A stretch of DNA of 64,000 nt from the NCBI RefSeq assembly GCF_017874625.1, contig NZ_JAGIKZ010000002.1:1-64000 (forward strand), given 5' to 3'. The notes under the pieces were generated by a model. It had not been told where the DNA came from and searched no databases. It saw nothing but the letters and a program-made list of their open reading frames with translations. Position numbers and translations under genes: made by a program. The stretch comes from Cytobacillus eiseniae. Lineage in GTDB: Bacteria; Bacillota; Bacilli; Bacillales; Cytobacillaceae. Below are positions 44,623 through 53,648 of this stretch, one piece after another (position 1 is the stretch's first letter; each line of letters opens with the position of its first letter).

Positions 44623-45084
44623 ATGTATAGAAACAGGGGAATATTTTTCTTGCTTTTACTTTGCTCTCTACTCGTATCAGGCTGTTCGATTGGGATGCAG
44701 GAATTAATTGTTAATCAGCATGCTGAAGCATTTTTGACGAAAAATAATGAGCTCCAATTTCGTTTTAAGATTAATGAGCGGATCTTGAATGAGCAGCAAG
44801 TGTACAAAGTAAAAGTGACGATTCATAATGATAGACTTGCTTCTGCCTTAGGGATGGACGAGATTATTTATGGTGGCCAAACAAATTATAATGGGGAATA
44901 TATTGAAGTGAGACAGGATAAAGAAAATGTTATCTTTATGACACCGATCCCATTGTTGAAGGATTTACATGTATTCGAAATTGAAGAGATGATAATGAAT
45001 GAAGAGGCCGTATCTATTGAAGTTTTCAATGATGAAGAAGTATTTGCAAAAGCATATTTAAATAATTTCTCCTCACAGCTATAA
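44623..45084 (+). CDS. Lipoprotein of unknown function
   Basis: The 153-residue product has a lipoprotein signal (about 1-20, lipobox LLVSGCS) and a beta-rich outer domain without known motif. AAGGGGTGAAAT selects the ATG at 44623 over the GTG at 44614. It is 85 bases ahead of ykwC on the same strand, probably a separate unit. Confidence 0.75.
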   Translation: MYRNRGIFFLLLLCSLLVSGCSIGMQELIVNQHAEAFLTKNNELQFRFKINERILNEQQVYKVKVTIHNDRLASALGMDEIIYGGQTNYNGEYIEVRQDKENVIFMTPIPLLKDLHVFEIEEMIMNEEAVSIEVFNDEEVFAKAYLNNFSSQL

Positions 45085-45169
45085 ATAGCCTATATTTAAA
45101 ATATTCACAAATAATGCTAGAATATAAGTGGAAATTTGGCTATAAGTCAATTATGTGAGGGGATAAAAA

Positions 45170-46051
45170 ATGATACGTCCAGAGAAAACAGTCATTGGTT
45201 TTGTAGGTACAGGTGTAATGGGGAAAAGCATGGCTACACATCTTTTGCATGCAGGTTATCCATTAATTGTCTATTCACGGACAAAGGAAAAGGCAGAGGA
45301 ACTAATCGAGAATGGGGCACAGTGGGTGCATTCACCAAAAGAAGTGGCTGAAAAAGCGAATATTATTATCACAATGGTAGGTTATCCTGAGGACGTTAGA
45401 GATATTTATTTAGGTGAGACTGGAATAATAAAAAGCGGGAATGAAAATACATACCTGATTGATATGACAACATCCACACCAACACTAGCCATTGAAATAT
45501 ACGAAGCCGCGAAGAAAAAAGGAATGCATGCATTGGATGCACCAGTTTCAGGTGGAGATATTGGGGCGAAGGAAGCAAAGCTTTCGATCATGGTCGGAGG
45601 AGATCAACAATCCTTTGAGGCAATGGAGCCGCTATTTAAGCATTTAGGAACAAATATTATTTATCAAGGTCAAGCGGGTTCTGGGCAGCATACAAAAATG
45701 TGCAATCAAATTGCTATTGCCTCAAATATGATTGGGGTTTGTGAAGCAGTCGTCTATGCTAAAAAGGCAGGGTTGGATCCTGATTCAGTGCTTAAGAGTA
45801 TTTCAACTGGTGCGGCAGGCAGTTGGTCCTTGTCAAATCTAGCACCAAGAATGATTAATGGAAATTTCGAACCAGGTTTTTATATTAAGCATTTTATGAA
45901 AGATATGAATATTGCCCTGCAGGAAGCGGAGGCGATGGGAATGGAAACACCTGGCTTAGCGCTTGCTAAACAAATGTACGCTAGAATAGTAGAGCAAGGA
46001 GAAGAAAACAGCGGCACCCAGGCACTCTTTAAGTATTGGGAAATGGAATGA
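45170..46051 (+). CDS. ykwC: NAD(P)-dependent beta-hydroxyacid dehydrogenase (YkwC)
   Basis: The 293-residue protein belongs to the 3-hydroxyisobutyrate dehydrogenase family. It has the Rossmann motif IGFVGTGVMGKSMA, the substrate loop LDAPVSGGDIGAKEAKLSIM and the catalytic Lys in SGQHTKMCNQIAIA. It matches YkwC of B. subtilis by order and sequence as I recall. GTGAGGGGATAAAAA precedes the ATG. The exact hydroxy acid is not known. Confidence 0.9.
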   Translation: MIRPEKTVIGFVGTGVMGKSMATHLLHAGYPLIVYSRTKEKAEELIENGAQWVHSPKEVAEKANIIITMVGYPEDVRDIYLGETGIIKSGNENTYLIDMTTSTPTLAIEIYEAAKKKGMHALDAPVSGGDIGAKEAKLSIMVGGDQQSFEAMEPLFKHLGTNIIYQGQAGSGQHTKMCNQIAIASNMIGVCEAVVYAKKAGLDPDSVLKSISTGAAGSWSLSNLAPRMINGNFEPGFYIKHFMKDMNIALQEAEAMGMETPGLALAKQMYARIVEQGEENSGTQALFKYWEME

Positions 46052-46111
46052 ATAATTAAGCTCCATTTAAACGATAATAGTAGGGATCGTTTGATAAAAG
46101 GGGGCATTTCA

Positions 46112-46291
46112 ATGGCAAAAAGAACAAAGAAAAAAGATCCGCAGCAAAAAAACAAAAAAGGCTTTGATTCAGCCGTAGTAGATTCCGAATTTGCACATGA
46201 GTTTGGAAGTGCTGCAGCGAATCAAATCCATAAAGATAAAGCAAAGAAGGAAAAGGCCACAAAAAATAACGGGACATATAAGGGGCAATAA
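46112..46291 (+). CDS. Small hydrophilic protein, unknown
   Basis: A 59-residue Lys-rich product (MAKRTKKKDPQQKNKKGF at the start, SEFAHEFGSAAANQIHKDKA inside) with AAAGGGGGCATTTCA before the ATG. Like the gene at 11255 it begins MAKR-K and has a middle SEF/TEFSAEF-type stretch, so the two may be distant relatives. Composition would suit a minor spore protein; not recognised. Confidence 0.65.
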   Translation: MAKRTKKKDPQQKNKKGFDSAVVDSEFAHEFGSAAANQIHKDKAKKEKATKNNGTYKGQ

Positions 46292-46293
46292 AA

Positions 46294-46338
46294 AAGAGAA
46301 GCATCAACGTCTAAAATGACGCAGGTGCTTCTTTTTTT
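46294..46338. terminator. Bidirectional terminator
   Basis: AGAAGCA-type outer arms with an inner CGTC/GACG pair; TTTTTTT on the plus side and a run of A on the left. Confidence 0.75.
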
Positions 46339-46351
46339 ATATAGGTTATAT

Positions 46352-46552
46352 TTAATATCCGTAATCCCAATCGACATCTTCTTCGTGCCAAAAAATTGGA
46401 GAAATAGGACCAAATTCTACGATTTTATTATCAAGTTTGCAATTGCATTGTTCATTTCCACACTGAGCTTTGAGCTCCTCGTATACTGTATGGTCAATAT
46501 TCTCAATGAACGTTACTTCATTTTCTTGAAAAAGGATCGCTGTGCCCTTCAT
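46352..46552 (-). CDS. Hypothetical small Cys-containing protein
   Basis: The 66-residue product has CGNEQCNC in the middle and an acidic-aromatic end (FWHEEDVDWDYGY). AGAGGCGATGAAACG precedes the ATG. I do not recognise a family; three clustered Cys might bind a metal. It converges with the small gene before it. Confidence 0.5.
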   Translation of the reverse strand: MKGTAILFQENEVTFIENIDHTVYEELKAQCGNEQCNCKLDNKIVEFGPISPIFWHEEDVDWDYGY

Positions 46553-46835
46553 CGTTTCATCGCCTCTTTATCATTATTGTGAGGGACTTTCTTGTACTCC
46601 CTCATTACAGCTCCATTATATTTTCGAATAGACTGAATGTCTATATATATGTGAAAATGTTCACAAAAATATCACTTCATTGTCGTAAAAAGCTTAATAG
46701 TATGTAGCAGCCATTGATTTCCATGAAAATGGGAGAATAGTAGTGTTAATAAAATGGAAATGTTGAGTATAATTAAATAAGCTGTGGAGAGTGTTAATGT
46801 GCTCAATTTTTTAATATGCAATTGGAGGTTTGGTT

Positions 46836-47369
46836 ATGGAAAATATGCTTGAGAAACAAGTTTATGAAGAAAGAAAGGAATATGGTGGATTTTGGATTCG
46901 ATTTGCAGCTTACTTAATTGATGGGATTATTGTTGGAATTCCACTTGGAATCATAATCGCTCTTATTTATATGCTCTTTATTTTGCCAACAGGAATAATT
47001 GATTTAATAAATACAGATCCTGCATATATTGATCAAGTAATAACAGATGAGCAAATATGGATGTTTATGGGTTCCTATCTTGGAGCAACATTCGTATCAT
47101 TATTGATTGGTTTTGCTGCCTCTATTGCTTATTTTGCTGGATTACATGCATCGAAATGGCAGGGAACAGTTGGAAAGAAGCTACTTGGATTAAAGGTAAC
47201 TGACCTCAATGGGCAACGAATCACATTTTGGAGAGCATTAGGAAGATATTTAGCCATGTCCTTTTTGTCAGGCATCTTATTAGTTGGATATATTATTGCT
47301 GGATTTACAGAAAGAAAGCAATCACTCCATGACTTGATCGCCAGTACAATCGTAATAAAAAATTCCTAA
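46836..47369 (+). CDS. RDD family membrane protein
   Basis: This 177-residue protein has the RDD family layout: YGGFWIRFAAYLIDGIIVG with the Arg and Asp of the first helix, two further helices, and GTVGKKLLGLKVTDLNG ahead of the last helix, ending LHDLIASTIVI. Members are poorly known; some act in Na+/H+ or other ion exchange. GGAGGTTTGGTT selects the ATG at 46836 over the in-frame TTG. Confidence 0.85.
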   Translation: MENMLEKQVYEERKEYGGFWIRFAAYLIDGIIVGIPLGIIIALIYMLFILPTGIIDLINTDPAYIDQVITDEQIWMFMGSYLGATFVSLLIGFAASIAYFAGLHASKWQGTVGKKLLGLKVTDLNGQRITFWRALGRYLAMSFLSGILLVGYIIAGFTERKQSLHDLIASTIVIKNS

Positions 47370-47457
47370 TAATTATTGAAATGTTTTCATCAAAATCATA
47401 CGTATTCATGATATAGTATTAGGTATAATGGACCAGTCTACAAACAGGAAGGGCGAA

Positions 47458-48366
47458 ATGGCAGTGGAGCACAAAAAAGGAATATTACTTGAAAGTGGTA
47501 CAAATGAGTTAGAGATTGTTGAATTTAGTATTGGTAAAAATAAATTTGGGATAAATGTTATAAAAGTGAAAGAAATTATTAATCCTGTTTCAATTATTCA
47601 AGTGCCACATGCACATAGAAATGTAGAAGGGATTATTGAACTGCGTGGGGAAGTATTACCAGTTGTCAATGTTGCAGCTGCATTAGGATTTCCACCTTCG
47701 GAATCACCTGAACAAGATAAGTTCATTGTTGCAGAATTTAATAAGCAAAAGATTGTTTTTCATGTTCACAGTGTGACACAAATTCATCGGATCTCTTGGG
47801 ATCAGATTGAGAAGCCATCTGAAATGTACCAAGGACCCGATAGCCAAATCATTGGCGTAATAAAACTTAACGGGGAAATGATTCTCCTGCTTGATTTTGA
47901 AAAAATAGTAGTAGAAATTAATCCTGAAACAGGGATTAATGTACAGCAAGTGAAAAAGTTAGGTAAGCGTGAACGTTCTAATAAACGTCTAGTTGTTGCT
48001 GAAGATTCTCCTCTTCTTCGAAAATTATTACACGATACATTAACAGAGGCTGGATTTGAGTACATTGAGTTTTTCGAAAATGGCCGTGATGCATTAAGCT
48101 ATTTAGAAGGACTTATTCAAGATGGAAAGAATGTAACAGAGGAAGTTCAATTAATTATTACGGATATTGAAATGCCACAAATGGATGGACACCATCTAAC
48201 GAAAAGAATCAAAAATAATACAGAGTTAGCTAAAGTCCCTGTAGTTATCTTCTCTTCATTAATTACAGATGATCTTCGCCATAAAGGAAAAATGGTTGGG
48301 GCAGATGCACAAGTAAGCAAACCAGAAATAGCAGAACTTGTTTTATTAATTGACCAATTGGCATAA
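47458..48366 (+). CDS. cheV: Chemotaxis coupling protein CheV
   Basis: CheV couples chemoreceptors to CheA and takes part in adaptation. The 302-residue protein has a CheW-like domain (about 1-165; GINVIKVKEIINP, VEGIIELRGEVLPVVN) and a receiver domain (about 180-302; VVAEDSPLLRKLL, phosphorylated Asp in LIITDIEMPQMDG, and VSKPEIAELV with the conserved Lys). AGGAAGGGCGAA favours the ATG at 47458 over the frame start at 47428; resulting length fits B. subtilis CheV (303). Confidence 0.92.
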   Translation: MAVEHKKGILLESGTNELEIVEFSIGKNKFGINVIKVKEIINPVSIIQVPHAHRNVEGIIELRGEVLPVVNVAAALGFPPSESPEQDKFIVAEFNKQKIVFHVHSVTQIHRISWDQIEKPSEMYQGPDSQIIGVIKLNGEMILLLDFEKIVVEINPETGINVQQVKKLGKRERSNKRLVVAEDSPLLRKLLHDTLTEAGFEYIEFFENGRDALSYLEGLIQDGKNVTEEVQLIITDIEMPQMDGHHLTKRIKNNTELAKVPVVIFSSLITDDLRHKGKMVGADAQVSKPEIAELVLLIDQLA

Positions 48367-48371
48367 TAATA

Positions 48372-48420
48372 AACAAATAAAAAATCTAGGAAGGCAATCT
48401 TCCTAGATTTTTTATTTGTT
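48372..48420. terminator. Very long bidirectional terminator, cheV / ykyB
   Basis: Perfect 22-base arms (48372-48393 and 48399-48420) around a five-base loop. The T-rich 3' arm on each strand lets it serve cheV and the convergent ykyB. Confidence 0.9.
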
Positions 48421-48516
48421 AGGGTGAAAAGGAATCAAGTACTGACATTCCCTGGCAGTTTTACAGCTAGCTATTTCATGGTTCTTATGTAACCAAGAGA
48501 TCCTTTTGAACGATTC

Positions 48517-48975
48517 TTAATAGCTTTCCCCTAGTTTTTTAAACACAGGCTTATTGTATTGCCGTTTCGGTTGATTCGGATTGTCTTCCTTTAAACCAGT
48601 GTAGGAGATCAATAATTTCTTGGCATTATTCAGTGAAAGGGAGGACCTTGGGTTTCGTATATAATCATTCAAATGACCTAAATGGGGCAATTGTTCAAAA
48701 TCAATCTTTGTTGGTGGCAAATGAAATGTATATAATCCACATTCAACTAAAACATCTGATTGCTGTTGGCTGAACTTTGGATTCCCTGAAAAATGCAGGC
48801 CAACCTTTTTCGCTTTTCCTTCTTTTATAAGCTTTTGTAATGCTTCTTGTTTTAGTTTATATAAAAATTTTGGATTTGGTGCTGTTTTTGCATGGCGATT
48901 AACGGTGAAGATTGCTTGAGAGAGGTTATCTACCGTTGGGTGCAGATGAGGATGTATGGTCCTATCGGGTTTCAA
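48517..48975 (-). CDS. ykyB: YkyB family protein
   Basis: The 152-residue soluble protein matches B. subtilis YkyB closely as I recall it: TVNRHAKTAPNPKFLY, KVGLHFSGNPKFSQQQSDVL, FHLPPTKIDFEQLPHLG and PVFKKLGESY. Function unknown. AAAGGAG nine bases before a TTG puts the start at 48975. Position next to cheV is conserved. Confidence 0.88.
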   Translation of the reverse strand: MKPDRTIHPHLHPTVDNLSQAIFTVNRHAKTAPNPKFLYKLKQEALQKLIKEGKAKKVGLHFSGNPKFSQQQSDVLVECGLYTFHLPPTKIDFEQLPHLGHLNDYIRNPRSSLSLNNAKKLLISYTGLKEDNPNQPKRQYNKPVFKKLGESY

Positions 48976-49319
48976 TATAAATAGCTCCTTTCTAATATAC
49001 AAGAATATAGTTATTATACCTTTTTTCTTAAAAGTAAGAAAGTATATTTTTACTCATCAGATTATTGTTTAGCATAAGCAGAAGAATTGAAAAATGAATG
49101 GAAAAGAGATTGAGCTGTGTGCAATCCATAATAACAATTAGGGAACACTTTAAGTTTAGAATTTCATTATATTTATTGATCCTCAGGAAAAGAAGCATGT
49201 GTTTTTTTGTCGATTTATATTATAATAGGAGAAAACTTACTTAAGTATGAATAATTAGTGAATATTTTTCAAGTAAGCACTATTCCTGTTTATGGAATGA
49301 ATAATATAAGGATGATTTG
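48976..49319. other. Divergent intergenic region, nothing recognised
   Basis: AT-rich. No coding frame, palindrome cluster or near-consensus promoter was found between ykyB and the diguanylate cyclase gene. Confidence 0.5.
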
Positions 49320-51416
49320 ATGGTGACCATGAAGGAATTATTGTCAAAAGAATTAAATAATATACAGATTAGTAATCGAATAGAAAAAATAATCTTTGAA
49401 GTGATCTTTAATCATATAAAAGATTTGATCTTCATAATGAAGGTAGAGGAAGGGCCAGAGTTCCGATATATATTTGCTAATGAACCAGGTCTGAATCATG
49501 CAAGTTTATCAGCAGGTTTTATTGGAAAGACGCTAAAGGAAGCTCTTTCGGATAAGCGTGCTTTGCCACTGCAAGCAGAATATGAAAAGACACTCATTAA
49601 GAAAGAGACTATTGCTTACTCTGACGAAGTGAAGCTTTCAGATGGAAGTACAATGGTTGGTGAATCCTTCCTAACTCCCATACTTGATGATCAAAATCAA
49701 GTTCGGTTTGTTGTATCTGTTACGAGAGATATTACTCATGCATTAATAGAGAAAAAGCGATTAATAAAAGAAGAACAAAAGTATCGATCCATTGTTGATC
49801 ATAATTTAGATGGAATATTATCTGTTAACCTGAAAGGCTCAATTCTTGAAGTGAATCCAGCTGGTAATAAAATACTTGGATATACAGAAAAGCAGCTTTC
49901 AAATCGCTCCATCTTTAATTTAATTCCTGAGCTGGATATTGGTGAATTTAAAGAGTTGTTTAATAAAACGAAATACGGTTATCCAACAGAATCGATTGAT
50001 ATTCGTTTCGTTCATCGAAAAGGCATTTATTTAACGATTCATTTAAAAACGGTTCCAATTGTGATTGATTCCGAAATTGAAGGCATTTATTTAATTATTA
50101 AGGATCTTTCCCAACAAGCCCAAAGTGCGGAGAAAATTAAATATATGGCCTTTCATGATCAACTAACGGGACTTTTAAATAGGAGAGCGTTATTAGGAGA
50201 TTTAGGTGATTATATTGCTGAGGCAAAAAAGAGCGGAAATACCTTTGCCCTTCTTTCCATTGACTTGGACCGTTTCAAATACTTAAATGATACTTTAGGA
50301 CATCTTGTCGGTGATGAAATACTAGTCAAAGTTGGTGAAAGATTAAGTGAATTTAAATTGAATAATTGCTCCGTATACAGACAAGGGGGAGATGAGTTTA
50401 TCATTATTCTTCCAAATGCGGATCGACGTAAGGTTAGTAAGTTTGCCCAAAGTATTCTTGCAAGATTTGCTCATTCATTTTACTTGAATTCAAAGGAGTA
50501 TTATATCACTCCAAGTATCGGTGTAAGTATGTATCCACATGATGGAAACAAGGCTGAAATATTAATTAAAAATGCGGATGAAGCATTATTTCGTGTGAAA
50601 GAAAAGGGGAAAGCCCATTTTCAATTTTATCGATCGGAAATGAATTCATTTATTACTAACATTGTTGAATTAGAAACGAATTTGCGAAAGGCGATTGACC
50701 GGAATGAATTAACGCTGCATTATCAGCCGCAAATTGAATTAGCTACAAAAAAAATAAAAAGCTATGAGGCATTATTACGCTGGAATAATCATGAATTAGG
50801 CAATATATCTCCCGCGGATTTTATTCCGCTTGCTGAGGATACTGGGTTAATCATCCCAATTGGGAATTGGGTGATTGAGACTGCATGTAAGCAAATTAAA
50901 GACTGGGTAGATAAAGGGATGGAAGATTTTAAGGTTGCAATCAATATATCTCCTAAGCAATTTCAACAGCATAATTTATTATTGAAAATTCGATATGCTC
51001 TTGAAAAATATCAAATTCACCCGAGCTTTTTAGAAATTGAAATAACGGAAGGTGCAATGCAGGATACGGAGGATACGATACCGATTCTTTCTGAACTGAA
51101 GGAACTAGGTATTTCGATTTCTGTTGATGATTTTGGGACAGGTTATTCCTCCTTAAATTATTTAAAGCAATTTCCAATTGATGTATTGAAAATAGACAAA
51201 TCTTTTGTTGATGATGTTCTATCGAATGAAAAGGATGCGGCCATAACAACGACAATCATTCATATGGGCAGAAGTCTTGGCATGGAAGTTATTGCAGAAG
51301 GGGTAGAGAATGAGGAACAGGCAAAGTTTCTTTTAAATGCGAACTGTCATAAGGCACAGGGTTTCTTATTTGCTAGACCGCTGCCAGCAGAAGAAATTGA
51401 AAAGAAATTCTTGTAG
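49320..51416 (+). CDS. PAS-PAS-GGDEF-EAL cyclic-di-GMP enzyme
   Basis: This 698-residue soluble protein has two PAS domains (about 25-145 and 150-265), a GGDEF domain (about 270-430, active-site RQGGDEFII intact) and an EAL domain (about 440-695) with YEALLRWNN, LEIEITEGAMQD, VDDFGTGYSSLNYL, VLKIDKSF and AEGVENEEQ all present. It could therefore make or break cyclic-di-GMP, or both. Start may be the ATG at 49320 or 49329, after AAGGATGAT. Redox or ligand sensing by the PAS domains is possible. Confidence 0.88.
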   Translation: MVTMKELLSKELNNIQISNRIEKIIFEVIFNHIKDLIFIMKVEEGPEFRYIFANEPGLNHASLSAGFIGKTLKEALSDKRALPLQAEYEKTLIKKETIAYSDEVKLSDGSTMVGESFLTPILDDQNQVRFVVSVTRDITHALIEKKRLIKEEQKYRSIVDHNLDGILSVNLKGSILEVNPAGNKILGYTEKQLSNRSIFNLIPELDIGEFKELFNKTKYGYPTESIDIRFVHRKGIYLTIHLKTVPIVIDSEIEGIYLIIKDLSQQAQSAEKIKYMAFHDQLTGLLNRRALLGDLGDYIAEAKKSGNTFALLSIDLDRFKYLNDTLGHLVGDEILVKVGERLSEFKLNNCSVYRQGGDEFIIILPNADRRKVSKFAQSILARFAHSFYLNSKEYYITPSIGVSMYPHDGNKAEILIKNADEALFRVKEKGKAHFQFYRSEMNSFITNIVELETNLRKAIDRNELTLHYQPQIELATKKIKSYEALLRWNNHELGNISPADFIPLAEDTGLIIPIGNWVIETACKQIKDWVDKGMEDFKVAINISPKQFQQHNLLLKIRYALEKYQIHPSFLEIEITEGAMQDTEDTIPILSELKELGISISVDDFGTGYSSLNYLKQFPIDVLKIDKSFVDDVLSNEKDAAITTTIIHMGRSLGMEVIAEGVENEEQAKFLLNANCHKAQGFLFARPLPAEEIEKKFL

Positions 51417-51458
51417 TATTCTAGATAGCCTACGTTATTAATGTTTATTTAATAAAGA

Positions 51459-51499
51459 AAAAAGGAAAAGTAGTGTGCAATGCTACTTTTCCTTTTTTA
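51459..51499. terminator. Bidirectional terminator
   Basis: AAAAAGGAAAAGTAG pairs perfectly with CTACTTTTCCTTTTT; it overlaps the stop of the convergent ykuE gene. Confidence 0.85.
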
Positions 51500-52385
51500 A
51501 TGATTTGAGAGTAAATACGGTCAATTCTGGCTTGGAAAGAAATCGGAACGGAAGTCGAGTCGTTCCCAGCCCCCTATTCACATAGAGAGTCGTTTGTCCA
51601 ATTTGATAAAAACCTTCATGATATTTTTCACCAAAAGGAGGCTTTACGAGTGCACCGACTAATGGGACCTGTACTTGTCCGCCATGTGTATGTCCACTTA
51701 ATTGAAGCTGGACATTATAGGCTGAGGCTTCATCTGCAAAATCAGGTGCGTGGGATAGAAGGATTTTATAAGAATCATCGGGAATGCCATGAACCGCAGA
51801 AAGAATATCTGGCTTACCTAGCATGGCATCATCAACCCCAATGATGTAAATACTGCTTTCATCTACTAGGTTAATTTTGTGATGGCTATTTAGTAATAGC
51901 TGAAAATCTGTTTTTTGCATAATCGATTTATATATATCGGTTCCATATCCCCCGTGATCATGATTTCCATATATGGCAAATTTTCCAAAAGGTGCTTTTA
52001 GCTCTTTCAAAATTGGAATGATAATGTTTTCCTCATCGTATTCATTAGGTGCATCCATTAAATCTCCTGTAAAAAAGATAACATCTGGATTTAACCGATT
52101 TATTCTTTCGACAAGCTTTTTTAATTGTTGAGAATTATATTGAAATCCTAAATGTGTGTCACTGAATTGTACAATTTTGAAATCATTGAAACTAGTAGGT
52201 ATTGCAGGGTTAATGATCTCATGATAAGTGACATCTGTTAATTTCGTCTCAATTTCTTTTGAATAATAATACGTGCCACCGCCTAAACCAAATATGGCGA
52301 TAATTGAGCCAAATGTTCGTTTAAGAAAGGATCTTCTTGTTATTTTTTTCGGCATATTTGTATCCAACCTATCATTGTATTTCAT
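51483..52385 (-). CDS. ykuE: Tat-exported metallophosphoesterase YkuE
   Basis: The 300-residue protein has a twin-arginine signal (ITRRSFLKRTFGSIIAIFGL) and a calcineurin-like metallophosphoesterase domain: QFSDTHLG, TGDLMD, GNHDHGG and LSGHTHGGQVQVPLVG supply the two-metal centre. YkuE of B. subtilis is one of its few known Tat substrates and stays at the cell wall. A start at codon 11 (MPKKITRR) is also possible; upstream ribosome sites are poor for both. Substrate unknown. Confidence 0.9.
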   Translation of the reverse strand: MKYNDRLDTNMPKKITRRSFLKRTFGSIIAIFGLGGGTYYYSKEIETKLTDVTYHEIINPAIPTSFNDFKIVQFSDTHLGFQYNSQQLKKLVERINRLNPDVIFFTGDLMDAPNEYDEENIIIPILKELKAPFGKFAIYGNHDHGGYGTDIYKSIMQKTDFQLLLNSHHKINLVDESSIYIIGVDDAMLGKPDILSAVHGIPDDSYKILLSHAPDFADEASAYNVQLQLSGHTHGGQVQVPLVGALVKPPFGEKYHEGFYQIGQTTLYVNRGLGTTRLPFRFLSKPELTVFTLKSLKKEK

Positions 52386-52657
52386 CCCTTTTTATACTAT
52401 CAAACTATTGTTTTAAAAAGAAGTAGGAAAATAATATACAGGGGATTGCCTTTATAAGGAAAGATATATTATCAAGGAGTATTATACGTTCTTCTCGAAT
52501 CAATCGAGTTTTTTACTAACAGTATCATTCAGACCTTCATTCAAATACAGCAAACTATTTAGAAAAGAGCTTATAGAAATAAAATAATTATTCGAAAATT
52601 CGATAATTAATGGTAAGATAGAATATGAATGATGATTCATTTTAGGAGGGGTCGTGA

Positions 52658-53422
52658 ATGAAAGGGAAAGTAGTTATCATAACAGGTGGATCAAGCGGGA
52701 TGGGGAAATATATGGCGAAACGATTTGCTAAAGCAAATGCGTCTGTAGTGATTACTGGCAGGGATGCAGATCGTCTGGAAGAAGCGAAGAATGAGATTGA
52801 AACATATCCTGGACAAGTTCTTACTATCCAAATGGATGTTCGTGAGATTGAGCATGTAAAGCATATGGTAGATGAAACGATTAAACAATTTGGACGAATA
52901 GATCACTTAGTGAATAATGCGGCTGGAAACTTTATTTGTCCTGCTGAAAAGTTAAGTGCGAATGGCTGGAATTCAGTCATTAATATTGTCCTTAATGGCA
53001 CATTTTACTGTTCAAGCGAGGTTGGGAAGTATTGGATCGAACACGGAATTAAGGGCAGTATGATTAATATGGTTGCTACTTATGCATGGGATGCTGGTCC
53101 AGGTGTCATCCATTCAGCTGCAGCAAAGGCTGGGGTATTATCAATGACAAGAACATTAGCCGTTGAATGGGGCAGGAAGTATGGAATTAGAGTGAATGCA
53201 ATCGCACCAGGACCAATTGAACGAACAGGTGGTGCAGATAAACTTTGGGAATCAGAGGAGGCTGCTAAAAGAACAATTACGAGTGTACCTCTTGGAAGAC
53301 TTGGAAAACCAGAAGAAATTGCTGAATTGGCATTTTTCTTATTCTCTGATCATGCTACCTACATGAATGGTGAATGTATTACGATGGACGGCGGACAGTG
53401 GCTCAATCAATATCCATTTTAA
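52658..53422 (+). CDS. fadH: 2,4-dienoyl-CoA reductase-type SDR (FadH/YkuF)
   Basis: This 254-residue short-chain dehydrogenase has VIITGGSSGMGKYMA, VNNAAGNFICPAE and the typical ATYAWDAGPGVIHSAAAKAG followed by GIRVNAIAPGPIERTGGADK. It matches B. subtilis YkuF, a 2,4-dienoyl-CoA reductase used in oxidation of unsaturated fatty acids with NADPH. TAGGAGGGGTCGTGA precedes the ATG. Position after ykuE is conserved. Confidence 0.9.
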   Translation: MKGKVVIITGGSSGMGKYMAKRFAKANASVVITGRDADRLEEAKNEIETYPGQVLTIQMDVREIEHVKHMVDETIKQFGRIDHLVNNAAGNFICPAEKLSANGWNSVINIVLNGTFYCSSEVGKYWIEHGIKGSMINMVATYAWDAGPGVIHSAAAKAGVLSMTRTLAVEWGRKYGIRVNAIAPGPIERTGGADKLWESEEAAKRTITSVPLGRLGKPEEIAELAFFLFSDHATYMNGECITMDGGQWLNQYPF

Positions 53423-53566
53423 AATGGGAATAACAAGAGTCCTCAATAAGGAAGTAAGAACAATGTGTCGAAGTTTGCGCTTCTTATGGATATGAATTCA
53501 TAGCCTATTCTGGCTAATCCGAATAATATAATCGTGAAAAATCTATCGAATAGTAGTATACTTAAG

Positions 53567-53600
53567 CCGTGGTTGAAAGATACACTCAATCATGGTTTTT
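53567..53600 (+). terminator. Terminator-like hairpin between fadH and ansB
   Basis: CCGTGGTTGA pairs with TCAATCATGG (two G-T pairs) and is followed by TTTTTAGTTTTG. It may end fadH or sit in the ansB leader as attenuator. Confidence 0.55.
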
Positions 53601-53648
53601 AGTTTTGTATACAATCGGTTCAAATATCATTATTTGGAGGCAGTCATA